From Phlebopus portentosus (taxonomy: Eukaryota; Basidiomycota; Agaricomycetes; Boletales; Boletinellaceae): a stretch of DNA of 64,000 bases. Shown piece by piece: positions 11,309 through 20,405 of the stretch. Position numbers and translations under genes: made by a program. The notes under the pieces were generated by a model. That model did no database searches. It saw only the letters and a list, made by a program, of their open reading frames with translations, and was not told the DNA's origin. Location: assembly GCA_037892935.1 (NCBI GenBank), contig JAYXKI010000015.1, positions 744,001 to 808,000 on the forward strand. Direction: 5' to 3'. How positions within the stretch are numbered: the stretch's first letter is position 1; the number at the start of each line of letters is the position of its first letter.

Positions 11309-12580
11309 TCAGAACCAAGGATTGAAAGGATTAGCACCCACCAGAACCTCGTATTTTGGAGCAGCCTTCTTCTCAACAACTTCTGGGTCAGACATCTCCT
11401 GATTATCTCCAAAAATCTTGCTTGAGCCGACACCAAGCATCAGCTGATTTGGAGGATAATCATCGATGGAGTCATCCGGCAGAAGAATGTCTTCATGGTG
11501 GTCAGCCTTATTCTACAGTTTGAAAAAATGACACACTTACTGGAACTCGATGGCTCTGAATCTGCGATGGGTACATTAAGACGATGCACAAGAAGTTTGA
11601 AAAGAAACAGAGACATTACCGGAATTTCGTCTAAGTCTTTTTACCTTTACCCCTGGGCTCGGGCCTGGGCTCAGTGAGCGCTTCACTCGCTGCTTTCCTT
11701 TGCCTTTCACAGTCTGAGGAGGCCGATCAACCATTTCTGTTTCCTCTAACCTGGATGCGTTGTCGCCGTTCAACCAGGACTCGTACTTGGCAAGGTCCAA
11801 AGGGAATCGCAAGACTAAGCAAGCAATTAGTAATACATAATTCGACCCGAGGGACTACTCACCGAAAATAAGGATTGAATCAGACCAGCCTGACTTCTTA
11901 CTTTTCTTGGTGAAATTGTGAACAACACCGCCCATCGGATCATCATCTGCACAGAGCAAAAGCTTCCTGCCTCTCCTACCACAGAGAACCCATGGCATTT
12001 CCTTTCCCTTTTCCCAGCCCAAAAACGCTACAAGCTCTTTGAAGAGGCTTGCAACAAACTCATTGATCTCGCTAAACGACCAACTCATCTTGAACCGTAT
12101 TCCTTCGAGGTGATTCTGGCATGCAAGCTTCGCTTTACGCAGACGTGCAATGTCGTTCTCATCAGGAACAACAGGATTCAACAGTTCCTTATCCTCCTAT
12201 AGCTGATATCAGCTCCAAATGGGTATATCCCAGAGAAAGACTTACATCTATCCTATCCAGCATTATGACCACAGTCTTCACAAGAAAGTCCTCGGACTGT
12301 CCTCGAAACTATATAGCTGTAGTAAGCATGCATTACTTTCCCACTCTACAATGCTTACCTTTGATGATTTTGCAGTTTTACGAAAACCCTGCAACACCTC
12401 TAAACGAGCCTTTGAAGCACGCTTAGTTGACTTGAAAGGACTAGAGCTGGCTTGCTGAGTATCATCGTCTGAGGACAAGTCATCAAAGATCCGATCTAGG
12501 TAGCGCTTTGATTTTTTGCGACGAGGAGGGGAGGAGTCGTCTTCTGACGAAACGTAGATAGTAGACTTAGACTTTGCCAT
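11309..12580 (-). CDS. Hypothetical nuclear-type protein, at least five exons
   Basis: No family is recognised. Exons 12580-12359, 12308-12246, 12196-11863 and 11814-11620 join in frame from an ATG at 12580 (MAKSKSTIYVSSEDDSS). The N-terminus mixes acidic Ser/Asp runs with basic RRKKSKR, as in nuclear proteins. The middle (KMSWSFSEINEFVASLFKEL, GWEKGKEMPWVLCGRRGRK) looks globular and may bind another protein or nucleic acid. A Pro/Lys/Arg-rich tail follows. A last exon near 11521-11309 reads as a conserved acidic tail ending VGANPFNPWF, but it cannot be joined in frame with the splice sites visible; either one small exon is missed or there is a 1-nt change. The terminal part is therefore less certain than the first four exons. 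Confidence 0.5.
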
Positions 12581-12620
12581 TCCGCGACAAACGGAGTCAG
12601 AATTGAGCGAGGAAAATGAA

Positions 12621-13005
12621 CTAATGGTAAGCAGCGTGATAGTACTGTAAATGGAACAGTAAACATGTTATATAGTATCGAGGCGAAGATGATTTATTCC
12701 GTTTGACGAGCTTTCTGGATTTCGAGCTTCTCTTACCAAGGGAGCCATCGTCAACAACAAATGATGAACCACCCTGAAACACTATCTTTAGTGATGTCAA
12801 TATTATCGGCTGCTGAGATATTCGCAACATTTCTTGGACTGTCGCTTAGGATTACTTGCGTCTCTCGCACATTTATTTCATCATTTTTGCCAAAGAATTT
12901 TCGGCTTGCTATTTCACGCGACTGGTCTGTTTCCATGACCCTCGCGTAAAGGAACTGTCCCAATTCTAACATACAGATAATAAAGTTCTTGAATACTGAC
13001 TGCAC
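12621..13005 (-). other. Possible exons of unknown gene
   Basis: Minus-strand reading 13005-12780 (SPRNVANISAADNIDITKDS) followed by about 12775-12664 (SSFVVDDGSLGKRSSKSRKL) resembles the acidic/basic style of the gene just downstream and could be an upstream exon set or a relic copy. No start, and only weak splice sites, could be placed. Confidence 0.25.
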
Positions 13006-13111
13006 TGTTGGGAATTTAAGTTACTAACAGTATACTGATACATTACTGCATCAGCCGAATTGGAAATGCAGCAAGTAAAAAAAAAAAAAGAGTTATGACA
13101 ATCACGTGCAT

Positions 13112-13143
13112 GCGATGCTTTTTCCACTGGAAAAAGCGCCGCA
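13112..13143. repeat. Palindromic repeat copy 1
   Basis: Core TTTTTCCACTGGAAAAA flanked by GCGATGC and GCGCCGC. The central base is C where copies 2, 3 and 5 have G, meaning it lies in the opposite orientation. AATCACGTG precedes it. Confidence 0.8.
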
Positions 13144-13431
13144 GCCCACATTTTTTTAAAAAAGGCAGCAAAAGAGCAACGCCTGATGCAATCATTTCTC
13201 ACAGAAAGTGTGGTCCCTTAAACTCACTGAAACATGCCCTTTGGATAGATCTCTAGCTATAGTTTTTGCTGAGCATTCCAGTTCAGGGTTTTTCATTGTC
13301 AAATGTCAGAAATGCGACTGAAAAAACGCATTACTCTATAGGCAAGTTAAAAAATTCCATCGTGCCAAGTGCATATTTTCAGTAAATTTATATTAGAATA
13401 ACAAAGCAGAGATCACAATAATCACGCGCGT

Positions 13432-13463
13432 GAGCCGCTTTTTCCAGTGGAAAAAGCGTCGCA
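13432..13463. repeat. Palindromic repeat copy 2
   Basis: Core TTTTTCCAGTGGAAAAA with right flank GCGTCGCAACCC. The left arm is slightly changed (GAGCCGC). Confidence 0.8.
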
Positions 13464-13877
13464 ACCCTCAATTTTCTACACAGGCGATCGGAGAAATAAT
13501 GCGATGGAATACTTGACTGCGCAGGGCTCAGAAGTACTTTCGCGTGCTATTTGGGCCCTTGACATCACTGAAACATCCCCTTCCAAAGAGTCGTTAGCTG
13601 GTGCATATTAAAGTTCTTTTGCTACAGATGCGGCTCAAAAAATAAACGCCGCAGCAAGGTAAATTAGTAGTTTAAGCATCACGCCGCGATTGATAACAAA
13701 AGAACTATTGCTGAACATGCCAGCCTAGCTTCCCATTTTTCGCAAAGGTCTGAAACATGACTATAAAAACATGCACTACTCATCGGAGAGTCCAAAAAAA
13801 CCATTGTACCATGAGCATAACTTCAGTGAACTTTTGTGAGAAGGATGAAAGTGAGATAATAATAATCACGTGCGTGT

Positions 13878-13907
13878 GACACTTTTTCCAGTGGAAAAAG
13901 CGTCGCA
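13878..13907. repeat. Palindromic repeat copy 3
   Basis: Core TTTTTCCAGTGGAAAAA with left flank TGTGACAC and right flank GCGTCGCAACCC; AATCACGTG lies just before it. Confidence 0.8.
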
Positions 13908-14306
13908 ACCCTCAATTTTCTACACAGGCAATCGGAGAAATAATGCGATGGAATACTTGACTGCGCAGGGCTCAGAAGTACTTTCGCATGCTATTTGGAC
14001 CCTTGACGTCACTGAAACATCCCCTTCCGAAGAGTCATTAGCTGGTGCATATTAAAGTTCTTTTGCTACAGATGCGGCTCGAAAAATAAATGACGCAGCA
14101 AGGTAATTTAGTAGTTTAAGCAGTCACAATCATGCAGCGATTGATAACAAAAGAACTATTGATGAACGTGCCAGCCTGGCTTTCCATTTTTCGCAAAGAG
14201 CAGAAACGTGGCTCAAAAACATGCACATCTCTATCGGAGACTCCACCAAAAACTCTATCGTGCCACGTGTATAAATTTCAGAAGAGATCACAATAATCAC
14301 GTGTGT

Positions 14307-14338
14307 GCGACGCTTTTTCCAGTGTTTTCAGCGTCGCG
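14307..14338. repeat. Palindromic repeat copy 4, right arm altered
   Basis: Left arm GCGACGCTTTTTCCAGTG is intact. The right half reads TTTTCAGCGTCGC, so the A-run has changed and the hairpin is weakened. Confidence 0.75.
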
Positions 14339-14750
14339 GCCCCCAATTTTCTACACAGGCGATCGGAGAAATAATGCGATGAAATACTTGACTGCGCAGA
14401 GCTCAGAGGTACTTTCGCGTGCTATTTGGGCCCTTGACATCACTGAAACATCCCCTTCCAAAGAGTCGTTAGCTGGTGCATATTAAAGTTCTTTTGCTAC
14501 AGATGCGGCTCAAAAAATAAACGCCGCAGCAAGGTAAATTAGTAGTTTAAGCATCACGCCGCGATTGATAACAAAAGAACTATTGCTGAACATGCCAGCC
14601 TAGCTTCCCATTTTTCGCAAAGGTCTGAAACATGACTATAAAAACATGCACTACTCATCAGAGAGTCCAAAAAAACCATTGTACCATGAGCATAACTTCA
14701 GTGAACTTTTGTGAGAAGGATGAAAGTGAGATAATAATAATCACGTGCAT

Positions 14751-14782
14751 GCGACGCTTTTTCCAGTGGAAAAAGCGTCGCA
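14751..14782. repeat. Palindromic repeat copy 5
   Basis: Core TTTTTCCAGTGGAAAAA with both arms GCGACGC and GCGTCGC intact, the best copy in the window. It marks the left side of the 3.7-kb interval holding the BTB and integrase-like genes. Confidence 0.82.
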
Positions 14783-15177
14783 ACCCCCAATTTTCTACAT
14801 AGGCGATCGGAGAAATAATGCAATTGAATACTATTGACTGCGCAGGGCTCAGAGGTATGTTTTGCATGCAATCCGGACTTTCAACATCACCGAAACATAA
14901 TCTTCCGGTGCCTCACGAGCCGGTGTGTTTTCTCTCCATGTCAGTCTAGCCCTAGTTACTTATGGTCATTAGGAAATTTCGATTCTCAATCAAGTATGCG
15001 TCACTTTGTAGTTCATTTGTATCAGCATAATCAATGAAGGTATAGTTGCATTAAGAAACCTGACATTTGTAATGTAATGTATTTACGACTCTATGAATTC
15101 GACTGAACATACCCCTACTCATTCCAAGTCGAAACTCCCTCCATATCGCGGAATGTATCAATTCCCATTTTAATGAT

Positions 15178-16192
15178 CTATTTCTCTGTATCACTTGCCA
15201 AGCCAACATTTTCTGCACAATTCTTTCGGCACTCGGGTGACACGCCTGGTTTTGGAAGATCATCTATCCATCCACGCAGTTGGTCCAGCGAGACTCGTAC
15301 GGTATCGTCATAGTGGAGGAGTCGATTTGCTATTTGGGTCCACCACAGCTGTGTCCAGGACTGCTCGCAGAGCTCTGCATTGGTGCAAGAAGGATGATGA
15401 TGAAATGGCGGCGGATGGATAGCTATGCGTTTGTAATGTAGCTCCAGTTGCTCGCGAGTTGTTGCAACAATCAAAATAGTTTTATCCCCAATCAACTCCC
15501 TTTGTGGGGGAACCAGGTCGCTTAGGGGAGTCCGAATAAGTGCTTCAAACGATTTGTCTATCCAGGCTTCGACGCGATGTGTTTTCGCAAGGATAAAGCG
15601 GTTTATCTCGTGTATATTTAGTTTGGTGAGGTGGCGGATGGCCCACTTGCGCGCCTGTGGGACGTCATACCATGTGGAGAGGTCGAGTACGTTGATCAGT
15701 TTTTCTGCACTTTCCATAATTTCTTCTTGGAACCTTCAGACAGTTAGCTTCAGCTCGTTTGTCTCAGATGCTTGAATAAGGCTTACTGAAATAGCAACAT
15801 GTCCATCAAGTCAGAAAGTTTCTCAGCCGACATACCCAAAGGAGCCTCGATCGGGCATGCCTCAGAGTTTGCATGGAGACTTTCTTCCAAATGTGCCAGT
15901 GCAGGTAGCGTGAACATCATATGAAAGAATGGTGAATGAGCACTCAGAAGTGATTTGTGTACTCTGAATAAGATTTTCTTTCTCGGTTCACTGTCTGTAA
16001 TGGCCTATTTGCATAGTTAGAAGGTATTCAAAAACAGAAAGCCTAGCGCACTTGTATGTATAGATTACCATCTGACCAGAAGTGGCGTTCGTGCTTCTCC
16101 ACTGGCATCTCAATCGGATTTTCCGGCACTTCATTCTCGTCGTGCAACTCAGTTGGAATACCTGGTGCATGGTTCTCGCTGTGTCTGCTCAT
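15178..16192 (-). CDS. BTB/POZ domain protein
   Basis: Exons 16192-16052, 16004-15787 and 15733-15178 (introns 47 and 53 nt) give 304 aa. After a short acidic leader, HFWSDGNLYIQ then LFRVHKSLLSAHSPFFHMMF is the classic BTB/POZ start, with the HKS...HSPFF signature, followed by a helical part (PLGMSAEKLSDLMDMLLFQ, LDLSTWYDVPQARKWAIRHL) as in the large Agaricomycete BTB family. Such domains mediate dimerisation and often contact cullin-3; the role here is unknown. The ATG at 16192 is the first in frame and gives a BTB start of normal spacing. The gene lies between two palindromic repeats, back to back with the integrase-like gene (135 bp apart), so they may share a promoter and may have moved together. 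Confidence 0.8.
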
Positions 16193-16326
16193 GCTGACAA
16201 CTGCAGAGGGAGGAGCTGTGAATAGGGGCAGCTTGGTGACGCTTGAGGTACAGGGGAAAGGATGAGGTCGTGCGATCTTGGCAATTTAGTCTCGGCAAGG
16301 TTTCGACTTGCTTACGACACCCCACC

Positions 16327-18214
16327 ATGGAATTCCCTGCATTACCAAATCTGTTGGCCTATCCGGTGCCTACTGTGCAAGCCTATGAGCTGTTGGAGCG
16401 AATATACGAGCAAGCACGGGATCTCCTTCATCAACATCGGACAGATCCTTTGCGCTACCGTGCACAACTAGACATCATTAGACAGCGAGCAGCCCCTCTT
16501 CTGGATGCACTCTACCGACAGATACCAACTGGAGAAATTCCAGCTTTTTGGGTTGAAAATCTTTTGAAGGTGTATGCAAATTTGACCAGTAATCTGAAAG
16601 TGGCCATGCAAGCCGGAAGTCAAAGGTATGGTAGATACATGATTTTTAGTAATAGATGCCATTGAATTTCATAAATAGGGATGCGTTAGACAGAATAACC
16701 TTGGCTCCGGTTAGAATTGTTCACACCCATCTTCCTGGTCACCCCAGAAAGGTGATTAGCAGGACATTCTTGAACTTGGTGCAGAAGGCCGACAGAAGTC
16801 TCACTGATGCCCAAGTTGCAAGACTGACAAAGATGTCGGCGAAGACAGTCGGAAACTACCGAAAGCTGTATGGTATTAGGAAGCAATATTCTGGAATTTC
16901 TGATCAGCGTTTGGACGGCATTGTGAGGCAGTATAAGCAGAAGAAGCCTGACGCTGGAATTCGTTACGTATGGGCCCATCTTCGTTCCTGAAATGTGAAG
17001 GTGCAAAGGCGAAGGGTTATCGATTCACTGATTCGGGTGGATAGAGTTGGAGGAGTTCTCAGAAATCAACGACAAATCATAAGAAGGCCTTATAAATCGT
17101 TGCGTCCCAATTATTTGTGGCATTGTGATGGCCATCACAAGTTGATTCGATGGGGCTTAGTTATTCATGGCTTTATTAATGGATTTTGTCGAACTGTGAG
17201 TCTGATTGAAAGTGATTCCTTTTTACTAGACATTAACCCTTGTATCAACAGATAACGGGTTTGCGTGCCAGCAACAATAACAAGGCACAAACTGTCGTCA
17301 AACTTTTCCTGGACGCTACCAGGTCCTATGGCATTCCATCAAGAGTCAGAGGGGATAGAGGTGGAGAAAATATAGATGTTGCAAGACTGATGATTTTTCT
17401 TCGTGGAGAAAATCGCGCATCTTTTATCTGGGGAACGTAAGGATCTTTCTTCGCTCCTCTGAACTTTTTTTTACCTGTTGGTTAGATCTACACAGAATAC
17501 AAGAATTGAGCGCCTTTGGGTGGAGGTTGGAAAGCAGTTCGTACGCCGCTGGAAGGCATTTTTTCAGTGCCTGGAGGACTTACATGGATTGGACATCGAT
17601 AACCCTCAACATCTCTGGCTCCTTCACAAGTTGTTCTTGCCGCACATAAATGATGACTGCAAGATGTTTTGAAGAGAGTGGAATGCCCATACATGCAGGG
17701 GGAGTTCCACACTAAATCAAAGCCCAAATGTAAGACAATAGCTGCACCATGCATTCTGTCATTAACCTCAATTTAGGTTCTTCGCCTCCAGGGAATCATT
17801 AAACATGGTGCATATGACGAAGACTGTGACAAGCTGTCTCCAGAGCAGGTCCGAGAGATATGCAATCAACACTTCGGGCAGATTGAGAACAACGAGCACG
17901 ACCTACATGTAGAGTCAGTACAAGTCCCTGAAACGAGGTTTCCATTCTTTGATCCCCAGACAGAGGACATCTTTTTTGACTCTGTCAGGGAGGCTATGGA
18001 GCGAGGGATAATGCCACGAGGTTTCGGGATTCGTCAGGAAGAGTGGCCAGATGACGGGTATCCCACTGGAGAGATTCTGAAAGTCGGAAAGAACCCAGAG
18101 GTACTTATTGCTTTGCCTCTAGAGATTTGGTTTGAAAGAGCTTTGCTGTGGGCTAGAGGATTGTATGTTATGCTACGAATTCAGGAAGGAGACCTGGAGC
18201 TTCAATTGCAGTGA
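16327..18214 (+). pseudogene. Integrase-core (DDE) transposon protein gene with two in-frame TGA codons
   Basis: Exons 16327-16625, 16679-17195, 17252-17436, 17486-17729 and 17777-18214 join in frame to 561 codons. The central part matches the rve-type integrase core common in basidiomycete genomes: WHCDGHHKLIRWG carries the first catalytic Asp, VRGDRGGEN the second, and RIERLWVEVG the Glu. An N-terminal helix-turn-helix-like part (LTDAQVARLTKMSAKTVGNY) would bind DNA. Two TGA stops interrupt it at 16989-16991 (after HLRS) and 17670-17672 (after DDCKMF). The sequence on both sides continues without a shift, so each is probably a former CGA codon. All four introns keep good borders, which suggests recent loss. 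It lies between palindromic repeats at 14.76 and 18.53 kb, which may mark the mobile unit. Confidence 0.78.
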
Positions 18215-18517
18215 TAGATATTTTATGTCAAGTAGTTCTGAGGATATGCGAGTCAATTTTTTCAGCTAGAGATTAACAATGGATGCCATTTATCATCATT
18301 GCAAAACTTGAGACTGTGTATAGCAGTGACTCTTTCCGATGTATAAATGTGCTCTTTCATCTTAGTCACTCCTGGATGGTGAGAATCTGGCTAAATCTGA
18401 TACTAATACCTCATAAACAGGTCAAATGTGTTCAACTAAACACATTTATTTCACTGTCAGTATTAATTTAGGTCTTGCTAAAATGCTGATGAAGGTCAAG
18501 TCAGGTATAACCCGCTG

Positions 18518-18548
18518 TGACGCTTTTTCCACTGGAAAAAGCGCCGCG
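18518..18548. repeat. Palindromic repeat copy at the right side of the integrase-like gene
   Basis: Core TTTTTCCACTGGAAAAA with arms GTGACGC and GCGCCGC. The central C and the AATCACGTG on the right, not the left, show it is inverted relative to the copy at 14751-14782, so the pair frames 14.75-18.55 kb like terminal inverted repeats. Confidence 0.78.
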
Positions 18549-18549
18549 G

Positions 18550-18960
18550 AAATCACGTGTCCAGTGACATGTGCATGCCAATCACACGAATGTCACATGC
18601 CAATCACATGCGTTTGATGTGATCTCGATTTTTTATCAGATGACCTGACCTGAGTCACATGTAAGTCGCGCAAATCTCACATGCTTTTAATTTACTCAAA
18701 TAGTACATCAGGTGATCGCTTCACGATCACATGAATCATCACATGGTGAATAGGTATTTATCATGTGACCATAAACTGATCACATGATTGTCACACCAAT
18801 TTCATATGACGTTAATCTTCCATATACATGCGTCATATGATCGTTTTATGATCACATGAAGTTTATCTGTCTGCAAATTTTCGTTTCACGAAAATTTTAA
18901 CAAAAGGGGGGGGGAAGGGAAAACCCCCCCCCCTTTTTTTTTCTGTGTCACATGAGGGAA
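18550..18960. repeat. TCACATG/CATGTGA-rich tract with two hairpins
   Basis: About ten copies of TCACATG or its complement occur in roughly 400 bp, mixed with ATCACATG and CATATGA words. Near 18873-18900 an inverted pair AAATTTTCG / CGAAAATTT forms a short hairpin, and 18902-18942 has A4G9 facing C10T9 across a nine-base loop. Dense short repeats of this type are common as subterminal binding sites of DNA transposons, so this may be the right end of the integrase-like element; that is an inference. Confidence 0.55.
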
Positions 18961-19029
18961 AATTACTGAATTTAGCAACTATACTATTTAGGGGGGGGGG
19001 AATAATTTTTTCCCCATCGGTACACCATA

Positions 19030-19240
19030 CAGGTGGGTACAAAAAGTCTTTGGCCCCCCTGTTTTAGGAAGGTGATTTGCATGCCTTCTCGGGAAACGAA
19101 CACCCATGAAGCGAGGTCCCCTCATCTTTGCCGACATTGAGCAAGTTAGCGAGGTTGTATCCGACGCTTACAGTACCATACATAGCATGCAAATCCTCCT
19201 TTCATAAACAGGAGGGCCAAAGACTTTTTGTACCCACCTG
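19030..19240. mobile_element. MITE, Tc1/mariner-like, TA target duplication
   Basis: Ends are inverted copies of CAGGTGGGTACAAAAAGTCT that continue with small differences for about 50 bp on each side (through GATTTGCATG). TA lies directly outside both ends (19028-19029 and 19241-19242). At 211 bp with no coding capacity it is a non-autonomous element of the TA-duplicating superfamily. Confidence 0.88.
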
Positions 19241-19242
19241 TA

Positions 19243-20405
19243 TATGAACAATGAAACTCCAATTGAATGACAAGATATACTTTGGTCTCAAATAATCACA
19301 CTCATTTTATGAGAAGACACAAATATCTGAGCCCCATTACAGGTGGAATGTAGTTATTTGCATCGTGGGAATATACTGGTGCAAGGAATGGTGCAAGTCA
19401 ATTTTGAGCTCTGACGATGATCTCTTCATAACAATCTTTCTACACAGCCAGTCACCTCCAAATTTTTTATGCAGGTGCAAAAGTGAATTATATTTTCGTA
19501 CATATTTTTTTTTCAAAGAAAAGTTTCATAAATAAGGTGTAAAAAGCAATTTAAAATGTGCTGGTGCAAGGACCGGTCCAAGACTGTACCACTTTAGGGT
19601 TCATTGGAGATGATCAATTGTTCAGTTCAACCTTCTATTGATGCTTATGGTCCATATATAATGAAAGGAAGGCGGTGTATCTGGTAATGGACAGACAACC
19701 AGGCAGAGCATGCATGCGATGATGGGTACTTTGCTGGCAGTCAACTGTGGTTGTAATATGTACTTATTATATTCCTGACTTCTGTGCCGCGTGCTCCCCA
19801 ATAACACTAGGAGCAGGTCTCATTCAGTCCGGAGATGAGAAAAGTACAGCTTTGCTCGATTTAGAACTGGTGTCCTGCGGCGAAGATGGTTGCGTGCTGT
19901 GCTGCTGTGCGATCTCCGGTATCATATCTTGATGCTCGTGTGGAGGACCTCGTGTTGGAAGTGATTCATATTGCGAAAGAAGGACGGCGTTATAGGTGCT
20001 GAGTTGGGCTGAGTTGGACTAAATGACCACTCCGTCTGACTCGGGAAATCGAGAACTTGAACAAAAAAGTACGATTGGAGGATAACGTAGAAGCGGGTAG
20101 AAAATTGGACCTTTTCCTCTGTTGATGCCGACTGCTTGTTGCTTTCCACACCTCGAGCTCAAACTGTCGATTCTGCCTCTATTTATTGACATTGTCAAGG
20201 GACCTCTAGACTTCCATATCACAGGTGCATAGTCGTCGTTTGCAGTCACTTTGATCTCTACTGTTGAAGGAATCTGGTCCATCAATCAAAGAAGTACGAA
20301 TGCTCATGATGGTATCAGACACGAGGACAACCCGTGGATGAAGTCTGGGATATAAGGTAGGACTCTTCATTCAAGGAGCGGAACCCCGCCTTACCCTTCT
20401 CCAGC
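19243..20405. other. No intact gene; duplicated flank with a relic of the DUF4112-like exon
   Basis: From about 19740 the sequence resembles the DNA upstream of the second receptor gene (26690 onward). A stretch at 19768-19830 reads IPDFCAACSP then LGAGLIQS, a decayed match to the DUF4112-like exon at 26705-26790. Shared words such as CACTCCGTCTGACT also occur in both flanks. Nothing else was recognised. Confidence 0.45.

Larger units (their letters stand above)
13060..14900. repeat. Tandem array of a roughly 440-bp unit, each with a 31-nt palindrome
   Basis: The palindrome core occurs near 13121, 13441, 13885, 14316 and 14760, so spacings are 320, 444, 431 and 444 bp. Between cores the units share long identical blocks, for example the stretch after each core that contains CGATCGGAGAAATAATGCGA, the block with GCAGCAAGGTAA, and the lead-in AATCACGTG just before each core. 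The array is satellite-like. Short open frames inside the units repeat along with it and are not treated as genes. Confidence 0.85.

Noticed and set aside
13870..14486. Repeated frames containing LTAQ and SLAGAY
   Set aside because: They recur only because the 440-bp unit is repeated; codon pattern and start context do not support a gene.
18902..18942. G9/C10 run as a transcription terminator
   Set aside because: Terminator hairpins of this type are bacterial; the context is eukaryotic and transposon-like.
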